Assembly: GCA_026686845.1 (NCBI GenBank)
Contig: JAIVEN010000004.1
Coordinates: 25,762,827 to 25,826,826, forward strand
Length of the DNA stretch: 64,000 bases
Source: Adenanthera pavonina
Lineage: Eukaryota > Streptophyta > Magnoliopsida > Fabales > Fabaceae
Direction: 5' to 3'
The translations under genes were made by a program, and so were the position numbers. Positions 21,439-32,541 of the stretch are shown here, piece by piece (the stretch's first letter is position 1; each line of letters begins with the position of its first letter). The notes under the pieces were generated by a model that searched no databases, was not told where the DNA came from, and saw nothing but the letters and a program-made list of their open reading frames with translations.

Positions 21439-23870
21439 TGTTAGGTTGACTGGTCACTCAAGAAGGGGGTGAATTGGGTGATGCTAGATTTTCGCTCTTT
21501 TGGATCAGAACCCAATTTCACTAAGAGTGCAGGAAAATAGGGATAAACAGAGGTGGTTGTGTGCAGAAGCTAAGTAGAGAAGATGAAGAATAATACACAA
21601 TGATTTATACTGGTTCAACCTAACCACTTGGCCTATATCTAGTCCCCAAGCCACCACTTGAGATTTTCCACTTTATCCCACAGGTTTGATTCGGGCACCT
21701 GTGAAGCCTCAGTACATTCCCACAAGTTTCAGTAGGCACTTGTGAAGCCACTCTCCTCACACCCTTACAAGATGTGTAAATCCCTTAGTGTTTCCCCACA
21801 CTAAGATTCTACTCAGAATATGTAGAAAGAAATGTTTACAGAATGAAAACTCTCTTGAAGAGTAGATAATACATTGAAAGTTCACTCTATTGAGGTGGGT
21901 TTTTTAAACAATGCTGAGATAAAAGGATTTTACAAGTTGTAGCAGCATTTTCACATAAACTCTCTTAAGATTATTATCCATAAGTTCAAATAATGTTATA
22001 TTTATAGTTTTGTAGTGTAATTAGACGTTAGATACAAGATCTAGCCGTTAGAGATGTTACCCAACGGTTTACTCTGCAAAACTAGCCATTTACCAACCTC
22101 ATTTAATGAATCTGACACACTAAAATTCGAATTTTGGATGTTAATAGACGAATTTCGAAGAGTCCATAAGTTAAAGTTTTTAGCGTTGAAGTTCGAAGTT
22201 CGTTTGTCCAAAGCTGAAATTCGAATTTTCATTTTGATAAATGTTTCTATGTTGGAACATTCGAATTTTAGAGTTTAAAATTCTTCTGGTAAGTTTAAGC
22301 AGTAATTCCATATTACTATAGTGCCTTCGAAGTTCGAATTTTGGTTCCCAAAATTCGTCTGACAGTGAGCAACTCAATATGGCACAAGTTATTCCTTTTG
22401 AAATTCGAATTTTGAATGTGGAAATTCATCTGTTGGTTGTTTCAGAAGTGTTTTCATGTTTCTGGAATTGTGAAATTCGAATTTTGAAAGTGGAAAGTCA
22501 TTTGTTGGTTGTTTTAGAAGTATTTCCATGTTTCTGGAGTTGCGAAATTCGAATTTTGAAAGTGGAAATTCGTCTGTTGGTTGTTTCAGAAGTATTTTCA
22601 CGTTTCTGGAATTGAGAAATTCGAATTTTGAAAGTGGAAATTCATCTGTTGGACCTAAAGTTCAAATTTTGGAAGTCAAAATTCGTCTGTCAGTGGCAAA
22701 CTCAATTCTGCACGAATGTTCTCTTCGAAATTCGAATTTTGGAGGCCCGAAATTCGTCTGTCGCAACGGAACCTACATAACTTCGAATTTTGCACTGTAG
22801 ACAATTTTGCAGAAGCTATAATTCTCTCATTTTAACTCCAAATTAAGCAAATGACCTATGGTTGGAAATTTCTGAATGTTTACTTTCAAATAAAAGAAGT
22901 TTAACTTCAAAAGAAAACGTATTTTGTGAGATATGATCGAAATAGTGATAAGAGGTCAAAACTAAAAATTCATATCTCACTACTCAGCTTTAAATAATCA
23001 TAGCTTTTTCATATGACTTTCATTTTGAGTGAAATAACCTTCTTTGAAAAGCTTATTAAGTCTAGTTTCATATGAAATAATTTTTACATCAAATCCATAT
23101 GTATTTTGAGAGATATATTAAAAACACTAAGCAAAGGTCAAACTCTAGATTTTTGAAAACTAGATTTCACTAACTATGCCTGACTTGAAATTCGAATTTC
23201 AACACTTGAAATTCGTCTGTCAGAGGTGATATCTCTGGAACTTCAAATTTCAGTCAGCAAAGTCATATTTTCACAAAGTATATGAAGTTTAACTTCTCAA
23301 AATTCGTCTGTCATTAGAGTTTTTCAAAGCTAACATCAGATTTACTTAATCTAACTCATTTAGAACATATGGTAACAAGATTAAGTAATTTTTAATGGTT
23401 AATCCCACCTCAAGACCTAAGTGAAAAGAAAATATACCTAGTGACTAGATCTTCAAATGTTGAGTTCCATTTCCACTTGGCCATTTTCTTCTTGTCATGC
23501 TCCCTTTTGATCTTTCATTTTTGAAACATCCTTTCTCTTCTTCTTTCTTGAGTGAGACATGATATTGATTTCCATTTCTGTATTCCAATGCTCACTCTTT
23601 TTACTTGGATCATCCTACATTTAATGTATTACACTTACAAACCAAGTAGTTAGTCCAGTTTATATATCCAACTTATATTATTCATTGTAAAAGTACAGTG
23701 GATATATTTACATATAGCATGATATATGTATTATAACCATAATTAAATACATACTAAAATGTATTTTACTTCTTTAAGGAACATTATATATGTCAGATAC
23801 ATATAATGCATTTATTCTTTATTACTCTATATTTGTCATCATCAAAACTTATATTATACTGAACCTTACA
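21439..23870 (-). mobile_element. Solo LTR A (copia, Sirevirus-like family)
   Basis: The block starts TGTTAGGTTGACTGG, ends ACCTTACA, and is flanked by the perfect 5-bp duplication ATCAG (21434-21438 and 23871-23875). Read on the minus strand it has the features of the B, D and E LTRs: a U3 crowded with AAATTCGAATTT palindromes and CAGACGAA-type partners, a CTATAAATA box (plus coordinates 21999-22007), and an end reading CCCAATTCACCC...CAACCTAACA. At 2432 bp it is longer than the others (1.5-1.8 kb). No internal region is attached, so it is a solo LTR left by unequal recombination. Confidence 0.9.
22400..22655. repeat. 72-bp tandem repeat inside solo LTR A
   Basis: Three full units and part of a fourth start at 22400, 22472, 22544 and 22616. 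Each opens with GAAATTCGAATTTTGAA and continues through GTTGGTTGTTT and TTTCTGGA. Since 72 is a multiple of three, long frames stay open on both strands, but they are not genes. Each unit carries one copy of the 12-bp palindrome. Confidence 0.92.
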
Positions 23871-24260
23871 ATCAGGTTTGAAACGTAAAAAATGAATTTA
23901 AAGGCATCCATTTTATAGATAAGTTAGCTTAAAAAAAATTCTAGAAAAAATATTTAAAGCATCTAAATATTTACATCTTATTAAAATATAGGGTTAAAGG
24001 GAAAATCTATTATGGAAGTATTTCCCAAGAGGCTATGTCACCCTAAACAAACTTTTGGAGTAATGTTGCATACTATATTTCAAGATTGGAGCAATTATTA
24101 TCATACATTGACAGACTCATAATGTTGACTATCAATTAGAGAAGGGATCAATGTTCGTCTTTTTTTTTAGGGTTAAAGGGAAAATCTACCTGGACGTATT
24201 TCCCAATAAGCTATGGGCACCATAAACAAACTCTAATTAGAGCAATCTCTATCTTGAACT
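23871..24260. repeat. Intergenic DNA with a duplicated 70-bp block
   Basis: AGGGTTAAAGGGAAAATCTA at 23990 recurs at 24169. Both copies continue into a TATTTCCCAA block and an ACAAACT block. A third, inverted copy is visible near 51605-51690. This is an unclassified dispersed repeat. Confidence 0.5.
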
Positions 24261-27133
24261 AGACCCATCACAAAACTGAGAATTAGACTAATGATAAACT
24301 GAGCAAATGAAAAAGGAGAAAATGAAGGAGGACAACAATCCGGAAATCAATAATCAAAAGAAATAAAACAACAATTCAAAAATCAAATATGGAAATCTTA
24401 TTCTCCAAATATAGATAATCACTGAAAATTTGTGCTCCGTTCTTCCATGTTCCCTTTGATCAAAATCCATTTCTCATCTATCCATCTTAAGGGAAATGAT
24501 TAAGAGTGATTCAAAGGCTACCTTCATTGAACTTAATACCTTTCCCCCCACCCTCCCATAGCTTCCAAGCCTTATGACTTCTATAACACCTCCTTTATAG
24601 GCCCATTTCCCATGTATTAAACCATGCTAAAGCCTATTTATATCATAGTAGGATCTTGAATCACAATAAATGCCATAACAAAATTTTTCCAACTTTGGTA
24701 CTATTCATTTAATCTAATTCATTTATTCCAATTAAACTTTGGAAATTCATAACTAAATCAATAAAAATCGTATGCATGTGATTCAAGTCTCCATATGTAG
24801 CTTAAAACATTATTTAAATGGGAAAAATATCAATTAGAGCAATTATTTGGCCAATTTATACAGTAAATTTCGTGAATTTCTACAATTCATATGGTCAATT
24901 TCAGAAATTCCAGTTTTCTGGGCTAATTTTAAAAATTCACTATAAATCTTACACTCATCCTATTTGAGTGATCTTTGGACCACATGAAAACTCTTTCTAT
25001 CTAGGTTTTAAACATAGATAACATTCATACTTTATACATCAACAAGCCCATATTGTAGCACATTCATTTGGTAGTGGTTAAAATGACCATTTGTATCCTT
25101 ATACTTACAATGCAAAAATTGTAAGATATTTACATGACCATAATTCATCTTCATATCATGCCACACCTTAGCTAGAACTTAAAGGAATATTAAAATCTGG
25201 AAGAAACTTATTTATCATCACATTTACTAATTTATGCAATAGATCAAAACTCATGGCCGATACTTTAATTATCACATTAATGGCCAAAGTCTTTCTCCTT
25301 TCCCTTCTCTTCCTTGGTGGACTTGCCATTGTTGCTACCTATTCATGGTTAATATTTGGGAGGGTGAGATTCAAAGAATCTCAGTAGTTAACACCTAACA
25401 TGCCATCACATCATCACATTCAACATAAAAATATCAAGATAACACATTTTGCATACCTTAACACACTTTGAATGCATTATCACATTTGTGTCATATGAAT
25501 TCATAAAAATTTCGGCAGAGTTTCGTTTTGACAAATGGACATCCCGGGGTCTCAATGCCCCTCCAAAAACTCAGCCAATACACATAAATCATCTCAAAAC
25601 ATCATTGCAATCATATGACAAGGCATAAAATACATTGAAACAAACATGATAACATAATGCTAGTATGGGAAATTAACTACCTTATGATGCTCCCTTGCTT
25701 TCCAAACTTGGTCCACCACTTTTTGAGCTTTCCACAACCTTCTTGAACCTATCCACATCATCATTGAACCAATTTAACCATTGGTTTTTCGGAATTACAC
25801 AATACTTTATACACTAAAACCCAAATTTTTCACTTTGTTTTCCTTTGCTTTTTCTTTATACAACATACTTGTTCCTAAGGTTTTGGACCATGGGGAATCC
25901 ATTTTTGAGGTCAAAATCATGAAATTACAACTCTAAATACCTCCCCTATTCTGGCCAAAATTATCTCATAGTGATTAAAAAAAATTTCCTTCAAATCACT
26001 TCAAACCATCCATGGATTCATGCTTCTAGTGTCTAGTCTATGCTTTCCCTTAAGTTTAATGGTCCAAAACTCATTCCTATGCTAAAACCCAATTTGGCTG
26101 AAACCCTAAGGTGTAAAGGAAGAAAACTAAACTAGAAATCATGCTTTGAAAACCATGGATAGTAAGCTTAGGGTAGTAACATAAAAGCTTACCGATTTGT
26201 GCTTCAATTTCGCTTTGACTCCTCTTCCTTTTCTTCCTCTTTTTCTCCTTCCTTTTCTTGCGTTTTCTTCCTCTGTTTTAGCTACTGGTTCACGCGTGAA
26301 AATGAAGAGGAAAGAAGGCAATTAAATGACTTAACTAGGTGGTTAATATTATGGCTAATCATGGTTAATTAACAAAAGTAACCATGATTACTTTTTGGTC
26401 TCCTTCTTCAAGAAGTTTGCCTTCAAAAATCACTAAATAATTTGGACAATTGGCTACAAAAAATCACGCATGAGAGAGATAAAAATGTGTCCAAAAATTT
26501 GTCCAATTTTTCTGATCCGGATATACCTCAATCTGGGTACTTTTTAATCGTACCGATAAAATCCTCTTTACAGTAATTTAACATTTTTGGGATACAGGAC
26601 TATTCTAATTTTATTTTTATATTTCTATAATTATCTTGTCCCAAATGATATCTGTGTATGGCCCATATCCAGACCCAATTTCTTTTTAACCATCGGTAGG
26701 GCCCACAGTTTAATTTATCGGTTTACTATTACTTTTAGACACTCGGCATTCATTATTTCTTTATTCTTGAACATTAACCCTCAGTGCCATATACCATTGG
26801 ACTTCTCTCGTCGAGAGCTTCGTTTTGACGGTAATTTTACATATTTACAAAATTACCCTTAACTCAGGGTTAATTATAATTTCTAAAATTTTCGGGTCAT
26901 TAGGTGTAATTTTCTCCAAGACTTTTTATTTCTTTCTCCACCCAAAGCTTAATGCTTTTGGGACGTGGATGTTATTTTCATAATTTTTTAGAGGTAAAAA
27001 TATAATTTTCTCATTTTTTCATTCGATAGAGAAAAATGATCTCTTTACCCTTTTTTACACAAAATGATGTCTGTCCGTTTTTGTAAAATCTCTATACATT
27101 TCTATATATTTTAGTTTTTCTTGGGATGTTACA
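24261..27133 (-). mobile_element. Ty3/gypsy-type LTR, minus orientation, inner end undefined
   Basis: Read on the minus strand the element begins at 27133 with TGTAACATCCCAAG, a start common to plant Ty3/gypsy chromovirus LTRs. It continues through an AAATTTTAGAAATTATAATT stretch, a purine-rich block (26300-26210), CGGTAAGC and phrases such as TTTTGGACCAT. Further on are an ACTGAGATTCTTTGAATCTC block (about 25370-25385) and GCCGAAATTTTTATGAA. The same order of blocks appears in plus orientation at 62757-64000. The lower-coordinate end was not found and the start given here is only nominal. No gag-pol is attached. Confidence 0.45.
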
Positions 27134-27667
27134 GCTTTAGTAAGCTCGGCACTGCCATTCTCTTCTATCGTATTGACTCTGCCTTCCTCTGCCTCACTTA
27201 TGATGGAGAAGATGTTTTGACCTCGACCACCATGCACGCAAGACTCTCCAACGATGAACGCATGACTATTTGGGTTATGTGTTTAACAAGGTATTAAAAA
27301 TCGGACTAATTACTAAACTGCTCAAGACAACAATTCAAGATTCAATAGTTTAATCATAGTTGAATCGTAATTAAACCGGTAGTAATAAAATTAATAATTT
27401 TTTTAATTTTATATGTTATATATTATTAAAAAATATCATTAATAAGTTTCATAACCTAATATTAAAATATAAATAAGTTAATATTCATCTATAATCATAT
27501 TTTGAATATAAAATAGTAAACTAATATTCTATTTTCATATTATTTGTTAAGTAAATTTACCACCATTAATAATTATGTATCATAATAATGCTTATATAAT
27601 ATTATAATATTAAAAGAAAAAATTGTATAAAAAATAATGTTGTTTAGTACTAAAAATAATTCTATTT

Positions 27668-29179
27668 TGTTAGGTTTACTGGCTTCTCAAGGGGGTTAAT
27701 TGAGAAGTTCAAAATTTTTCTGCAAAATTATGATAAAACAGTGATAGTAAAAGTTGTAGAAAACAGAGTACATAATATAAAAGGCAGTTGCAAGGTAAAA
27801 AAGGAGAAGACATAGAGATTTATCTTAGTTCAGTCTACTCCACATGACCTACATTTAGTCCTTAAGTCACCATTTGAGATTTTTCACTATCTTGTAAGAA
27901 TTGAGTGGACTCCTTGCAATGCCATAGTACAAACTTGTGCTCTATTTTAAGAGCTTTCAAATTTATACTCTGTACTCTAACAAAGTGTTTTCCAAATCCC
28001 TTGTAAAAACCCCTCACAAGAAAATCCTTCTTTCAGATGAAAAAAGATTTTGTACAGAATGAAAAACTCTTTAATACAAAGTAAATCAGATAGTTAAGTT
28101 GCAATAAATGAAGTATGAGTGGGCCAAAAGCTTTGACTAAAGATTTCAATAGACTCTCAGTATTTATAGCATAGATTCGTTACCCATAACTTCAAATGAA
28201 GTTCTATTTATAGATTTGTGGCTAACTAGTCGTTAGACACAAGATCTAGCCGTTAAAGACATTACCCAATGGTTACTTTGCAAAACTAATTATTTACCAA
28301 CCGTATTTAATGTGTCTGACACATTGAAATTCGAATTTTGGGTGCCAACAGATAAATTTTGTAGAGACCATAAGTTGAAGACTTTAATGTTGAACTTCCA
28401 AAATTTGTTTGTTCAAGAGTGAAATTCAAATTTTGAATATATCTCATGTAAAAACATATGAATTTTCTTATTTAAAGTGCATCTGTTGAGTGTGAACATT
28501 TATCTCATGTTTCTACAGTGCACTCAAAATTTGAATGTTGGGAGGCCAAAATTTTTTCCATCAGTGACCAGCTTGACATGACATAAAAGTTCTACTTTGA
28601 GAAATTAGAATTTTGTACTTTCAAAATTTATCTGTCAAAGACAAATCTAATCAAACTTGTAAATCTTCATTCCAAAGTTCGAATTTTGAAAACCAAAATT
28701 TGTCTGTCAGAGGGTCTATCTTGAACTCAGTTTGCATTTTAATATCAGACGAACTTTAACATGACTTCAGACAATTTTTGCACATTCTACTAACTATGCT
28801 TGACTCGAAATTCGAATTTCAACATTTTGAAATTTTTCTGTCAGAGGTGATATCTCTGTAACTTTAAATTTCAGTCAGCAAAGTTCGAATTTTCAATGAA
28901 ATACATAACCTTTAACAACTCAAAATTCGTCTGTTAATTAGTGTTTTTGAAATTTACCATATAGTAACATAGGATAATGTGAAAAACACATTTAAATGCA
29001 TTGGGAATTTGAATAAGTAAAATCAAAGCCTTTTACTTTGTGTACAAAGTAAGAAATCCTAACAACTAATTCTTCACCTATTTCTTCTTGGATTTCTTCA
29101 CTTTAGTGCTCTTACATTCATTTGATATTTTTCTTCCAAGCTCTAGTTGTTTAGAATCATCAAAACAGTTGATTCAACA
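27668..29179 (-). repeat. 3' LTR of element B
   Basis: 1512 bp, starting TGTTAGGTTTACTGG and ending GATTCAACA. On the minus strand it opens TGTTGAATCAACTG. The U3 part (28300-29000) carries degenerate palindrome/partner motifs, with intact AAATTCGAATTT at 28327-28338 and 28808-28819. A CTATAAATA promoter box lies at 28205-28213 in plus coordinates. By eye it differs from the 5' LTR at roughly one base in seven. Confidence 0.93.
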
Positions 29180-29193
29180 TTCTCCTCCTTTTT
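29180..29193 (-). other. Polypurine tract of element B
   Basis: On the minus strand AAAAAGGAGGAGAA lies directly before the 3' LTR and is preceded by GTCATCATC. It is the expected plus-strand DNA primer site. The same GTCATCATC plus purine tract occurs in element D. Confidence 0.85.
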
Positions 29194-29462
29194 GATGATG
29201 ACAAAATAACTTGCAAACTTGATTAGTACTCGGTTTTGCTTCTAAGAACTTTCCCTCAACATATGCATTAAAGTGTAAGTATAACACATGTAAGAGAATA
29301 GAAGGAAAATATAGAATCATGTTATATTAATTCATTCAAAGTTCAGTATAATGATTTAGTTAAGCAAGTACATGGCACTGCAAGAGCATGATTAACATTT
29401 CACTATAATAAATACTATAAAAGGTTTCAATACACAAACAAACAGCCCTAAAGATCTAGCAA

Positions 29463-31588
29463 TCATTTCTTCTTGGGCTTGGACTTCTTGCTATAGGTCT
29501 TTCCAGATTGCCCAGCTTTAGGCTTTCCAGTTTGCTCAGTTTTCTTCTCCCTTTTTTTGGCATTATCAGGGGCTGGAACATGTATAACACGAGGGTGTGA
29601 CAAGGGAATAGTGTAAAGAGGGACAGGGATGAATGGCATTGATGGAGGTGTATCAAGTAAGTCTCCCTCAGCATTTAAGATAATCTCCTGAACTTCCTTC
29701 TGAAGGTTGGCTAACCTGACTCATTGTGCTATTGACAGACTGTATTGAGGAGATGAAGGCTGAGGAGTAGGAGAAGGAAACATTTCATCAAGCATTTTCT
29801 TCTATGCTTGCACAATTACATCATGTGCAATAGCAGTAATATCTACGTATGGTACAAGGCTCCTTTTAGCATTTAGTGTAGGGTGCATAGGTGATAGTTG
29901 CTACTAATTTCTCCATTTGCTTAGATTCTTAGGATAACAATATTGTGTCATGAGCAATATCCCCTATTATAGGCTTTTGAGAGCTTTCCTCCTGAGGAAC
30001 CTCTTCTTCCATGGCATAGTCCAAGGGTAGATCAGGACTTGTCTCATTGCTAGAGCCTGTAGGGTAGTAGCAATGTCAGCAGCTCTAGTTTCAGCATTTG
30101 TAGGAACATGCTTAGGGGATTCCAGTTCAAATGAGCTTGGAGGATCAGGAGAAGTAGATTTGGTAGGCTTAGAGTGTACAGGGTAAGGTAAAGTTGATGC
30201 AGAAGGAATAACACTATTGATGTCTTTATCAGTATTAGCAACCACTTTCATGTTCTTGGCAAAGTATGTCATTTGATCCTAAAGGTAAGCAAACTTGACA
30301 TTTTGCTCATTTCTGATACTCAGTATGAGTACAGATAGATTATCATATACCTCAACAATGTTGGTTGGCTTAGTCTAGGTGAGTGGAGTAGAGGGTTAAG
30401 GTGGCTGAGTGAGCTATGGTGGAGGAGAAATGGGCTGAGATGGCTAAGGTGGAGGCTGAGTCGGCTGTGGAATAGCCTCAAAAGTCCCTCCTTGTTGCGA
30501 TGATTCACCTATCTTATAAAATAGATCCTCTGATTTCCCTGTACCTTTACTAATCCACCTTCCTTCCTTTCTTTTAATGCCCATTCTCTACAACTCTTCC
30601 TCCTTGAATACTTAGGTAGGCTTTCCTTTTTCTTTCTCCAAGTGTTGGATCTTGGCATTTTGAAGCATCTTGGTAATGATGGAGGCATAAAGGCAATGTG
30701 GAATACCTCCTTTGATCCCTTGCCTTAAGCATACGTTGGAAGATGACATAGCCCAGATTCAGTAGCTTCCCACGCATTAGAGTAGTTATCACATGAGCCT
30801 CAACCCTTATAATAAAGTTAAAGCTTCCCACTTTGTTAAGGATGATCCTAGACATAATGTAGTGTAGGACCATGGTTTGAACGCTTAAATTAGAGGGCTT
30901 TATCACTCTTAGTGAAGACATATTTTCTCACCTTCTGAATAAGATGTTTAAGACTGTGCTCTCTTTGTAGTTCAAGAATAGACCACCTTCCTCATTTGCT
31001 TCTTCATCCCCATCCATATACCTTGAGGTGGTGAGGTCAATCTTAAGGCCATCTTGCCCAGGGATCTCCAGGACTTCGTTGATTGTCTCATTGGAGAGCC
31101 ACAGAGTTTTGGACCTTAGATTAACCTGCCATCTTCTTTTTCTAATGTTGTTTGATAGGGTAGCATACCATGTTTTGATCACCTCATCATCATACCTTTC
31201 TTTAATCTCCAACAGATTCTTATATCTCACCAGCCATAATCCAGCATCAAAATTGTTGGAAATCAGAAAATTTTCCAATACAATGAGGATTGATTACATT
31301 TTTACTAACAAACTTAGTGGTGTACTCCTCCAAAAAGTGGGCAGTGCTACACAGAGGTTCTGTTGTCAGATGCAATTCTTCCAACTCTGTGTTGGAAGAG
31401 GAGACAACGGGTACTGGTTTCTTTGATTCAGTCTTGGATATTGTTTTTTTCATTTTGGAAGGTGTTCCCTTATTGGATTCACCTTTTCTTTTCTTGGTTT
31501 TACCTTTCTTGGACGCATACTAGGACTTGACTACCCTTTTGGGTCTAGACTGCTCTTTACTAACATTGGGATTCTTAACCCTAGCCAT
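29463..31588 (-). pseudogene. Env-like (third) ORF of element B
   Basis: It begins with MARVKNP and a Lys/Arg-rich N-terminus and ends with the basic tail KKSKPKKK, the same ends as the sister ORF in element D. The middle includes a block at 30928-31278 with KTLWLSNETINEVLEIPGQD and DLTTSRYMDG, seen in D as well. Ser/Pro-rich sequence follows. Sireviruses often carry an additional ORF after pol that has been called envelope-like. I see no convincing signal peptide or fusion peptide, so its role is unknown. Stops and frameshifts break it into pieces (31247-31453, 30928-31278, 30574-30921 and others). Confidence 0.75.
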
Positions 31589-32541
31589 TTTCATGATAGG
31601 TTATCGATGATAGATGTTAGGAAGGGGTTTATAAGGTGTGGGTAGAAGTTTAATCGGTGGAAAATGAAGATTCACAGATAAAATTAATGAGAAATTAAGA
31701 CAGAAGGTGAATAGCTTTGAGAGAGAAACAAATAGAGTTGCATTTGTTCAGAGCAAGACCCTTCGGTTTAGCTTATATAACTGTTTAGTAGACAAATTTT
31801 GAGGGTCAAAATTTGAATTTTGAGTAGTTATGTGACTTGTTCATTTTAGGAAGACTATCTGACAGATGAATTTTCATCCTTAAAGTTTGTCTATCAGTGG
31901 CTTAGATATACTCTTCAACAGATGGACTTTGAGCCATCAAAGTTTGAATTTTCAAAGTTTAATCATGATGCAAACATAAATCAAGAGATTAATAGACAAA
32001 TTTTAGTCTTAAAATGCATCTGACAGAGACTTAAACATTTATGCATGCTTTAACAGACAAATGTTGTATCCCTAAGTTCAAATTTTGAGAGTCTATCCTA
32101 AGGCTCACAAGTAAAGAATGTTCAACAGACAAATTTTGAGATTCAAAAATTCAAATCTAAAGACATTGTAAATAGAGGTTTGAAATGTCAATTTTGAGTT
32201 GTTAACATTTGTATGTTGAACATTTGAACATAGTCAATATTCATATTATTTTTCAGAAATTCAAATTTTCACCTAGCAATAGACGAATTTTGAGCAACTT
32301 GAGAGTATTGTACTAATATGTGAGGCATTGAAATACATCTGTTTATCATGTAAGTTCAAATTTTAGGCATACCAACTTAATCAAAATCATAATTTAAACA
32401 TGGAAATTTGTCTATCATCATAAAAAATACGAGTTTTTTACAGGTTAACTAATAGAAATGACTTGAAAGTTCAAATTTCCACTTCTCTTTCAACAGTTGT
32501 TGACTAAGTAGGTCTGATAAACTTCGTTAACTTGAATTTTC
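31589..32541 (-). promoter_or_regulatory. Spacer upstream of the env-like ORF in element B
   Basis: This non-coding stretch, which continues across solo LTR C to 34507, separates pol from the env-like ORF. It contains the same partner motifs as the LTR U3, such as GACAGATGAATTTT (about 31862), CAACAGACAAATTTTGAG (about 32123) and AGACGAATTTTGAG (about 32281). A TATA-like box, ACCTTATAAA on the minus strand, lies at about 31627-31636, roughly 40 bases before the env-like ATG. Element D has the matching box at the matching place. It may be an internal promoter. Confidence 0.45.

Noticed and set aside
22041..22800. Several overlapping open frames on both strands
   Set aside because: They arise from the 72-bp repeat and palindromic motifs in solo LTR A. 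The repeat length is a multiple of three, so frames stay open without coding.
22123..23199. Regular short palindromes that might suggest a CRISPR-like array
   Set aside because: Spacing is irregular or a 72-bp tandem unit, the spacers are not unique, and this is eukaryotic LTR sequence.
26139..26321. Basic Lys/Arg/Glu-rich 60-codon frame
   Set aside because: It is the purine-rich leader of the reversed gypsy-type LTR. A similar purine run occurs at the equivalent place near 63600.
26587..26862. 91-codon frame
   Set aside because: It lies inside the same LTR, with no domain and AT-driven composition.
29463..31588. Reading the third ORF as a genuine retroviral envelope
   Set aside because: There is no visible signal peptide, furin site or transmembrane anchor, so I kept only the neutral label env-like.
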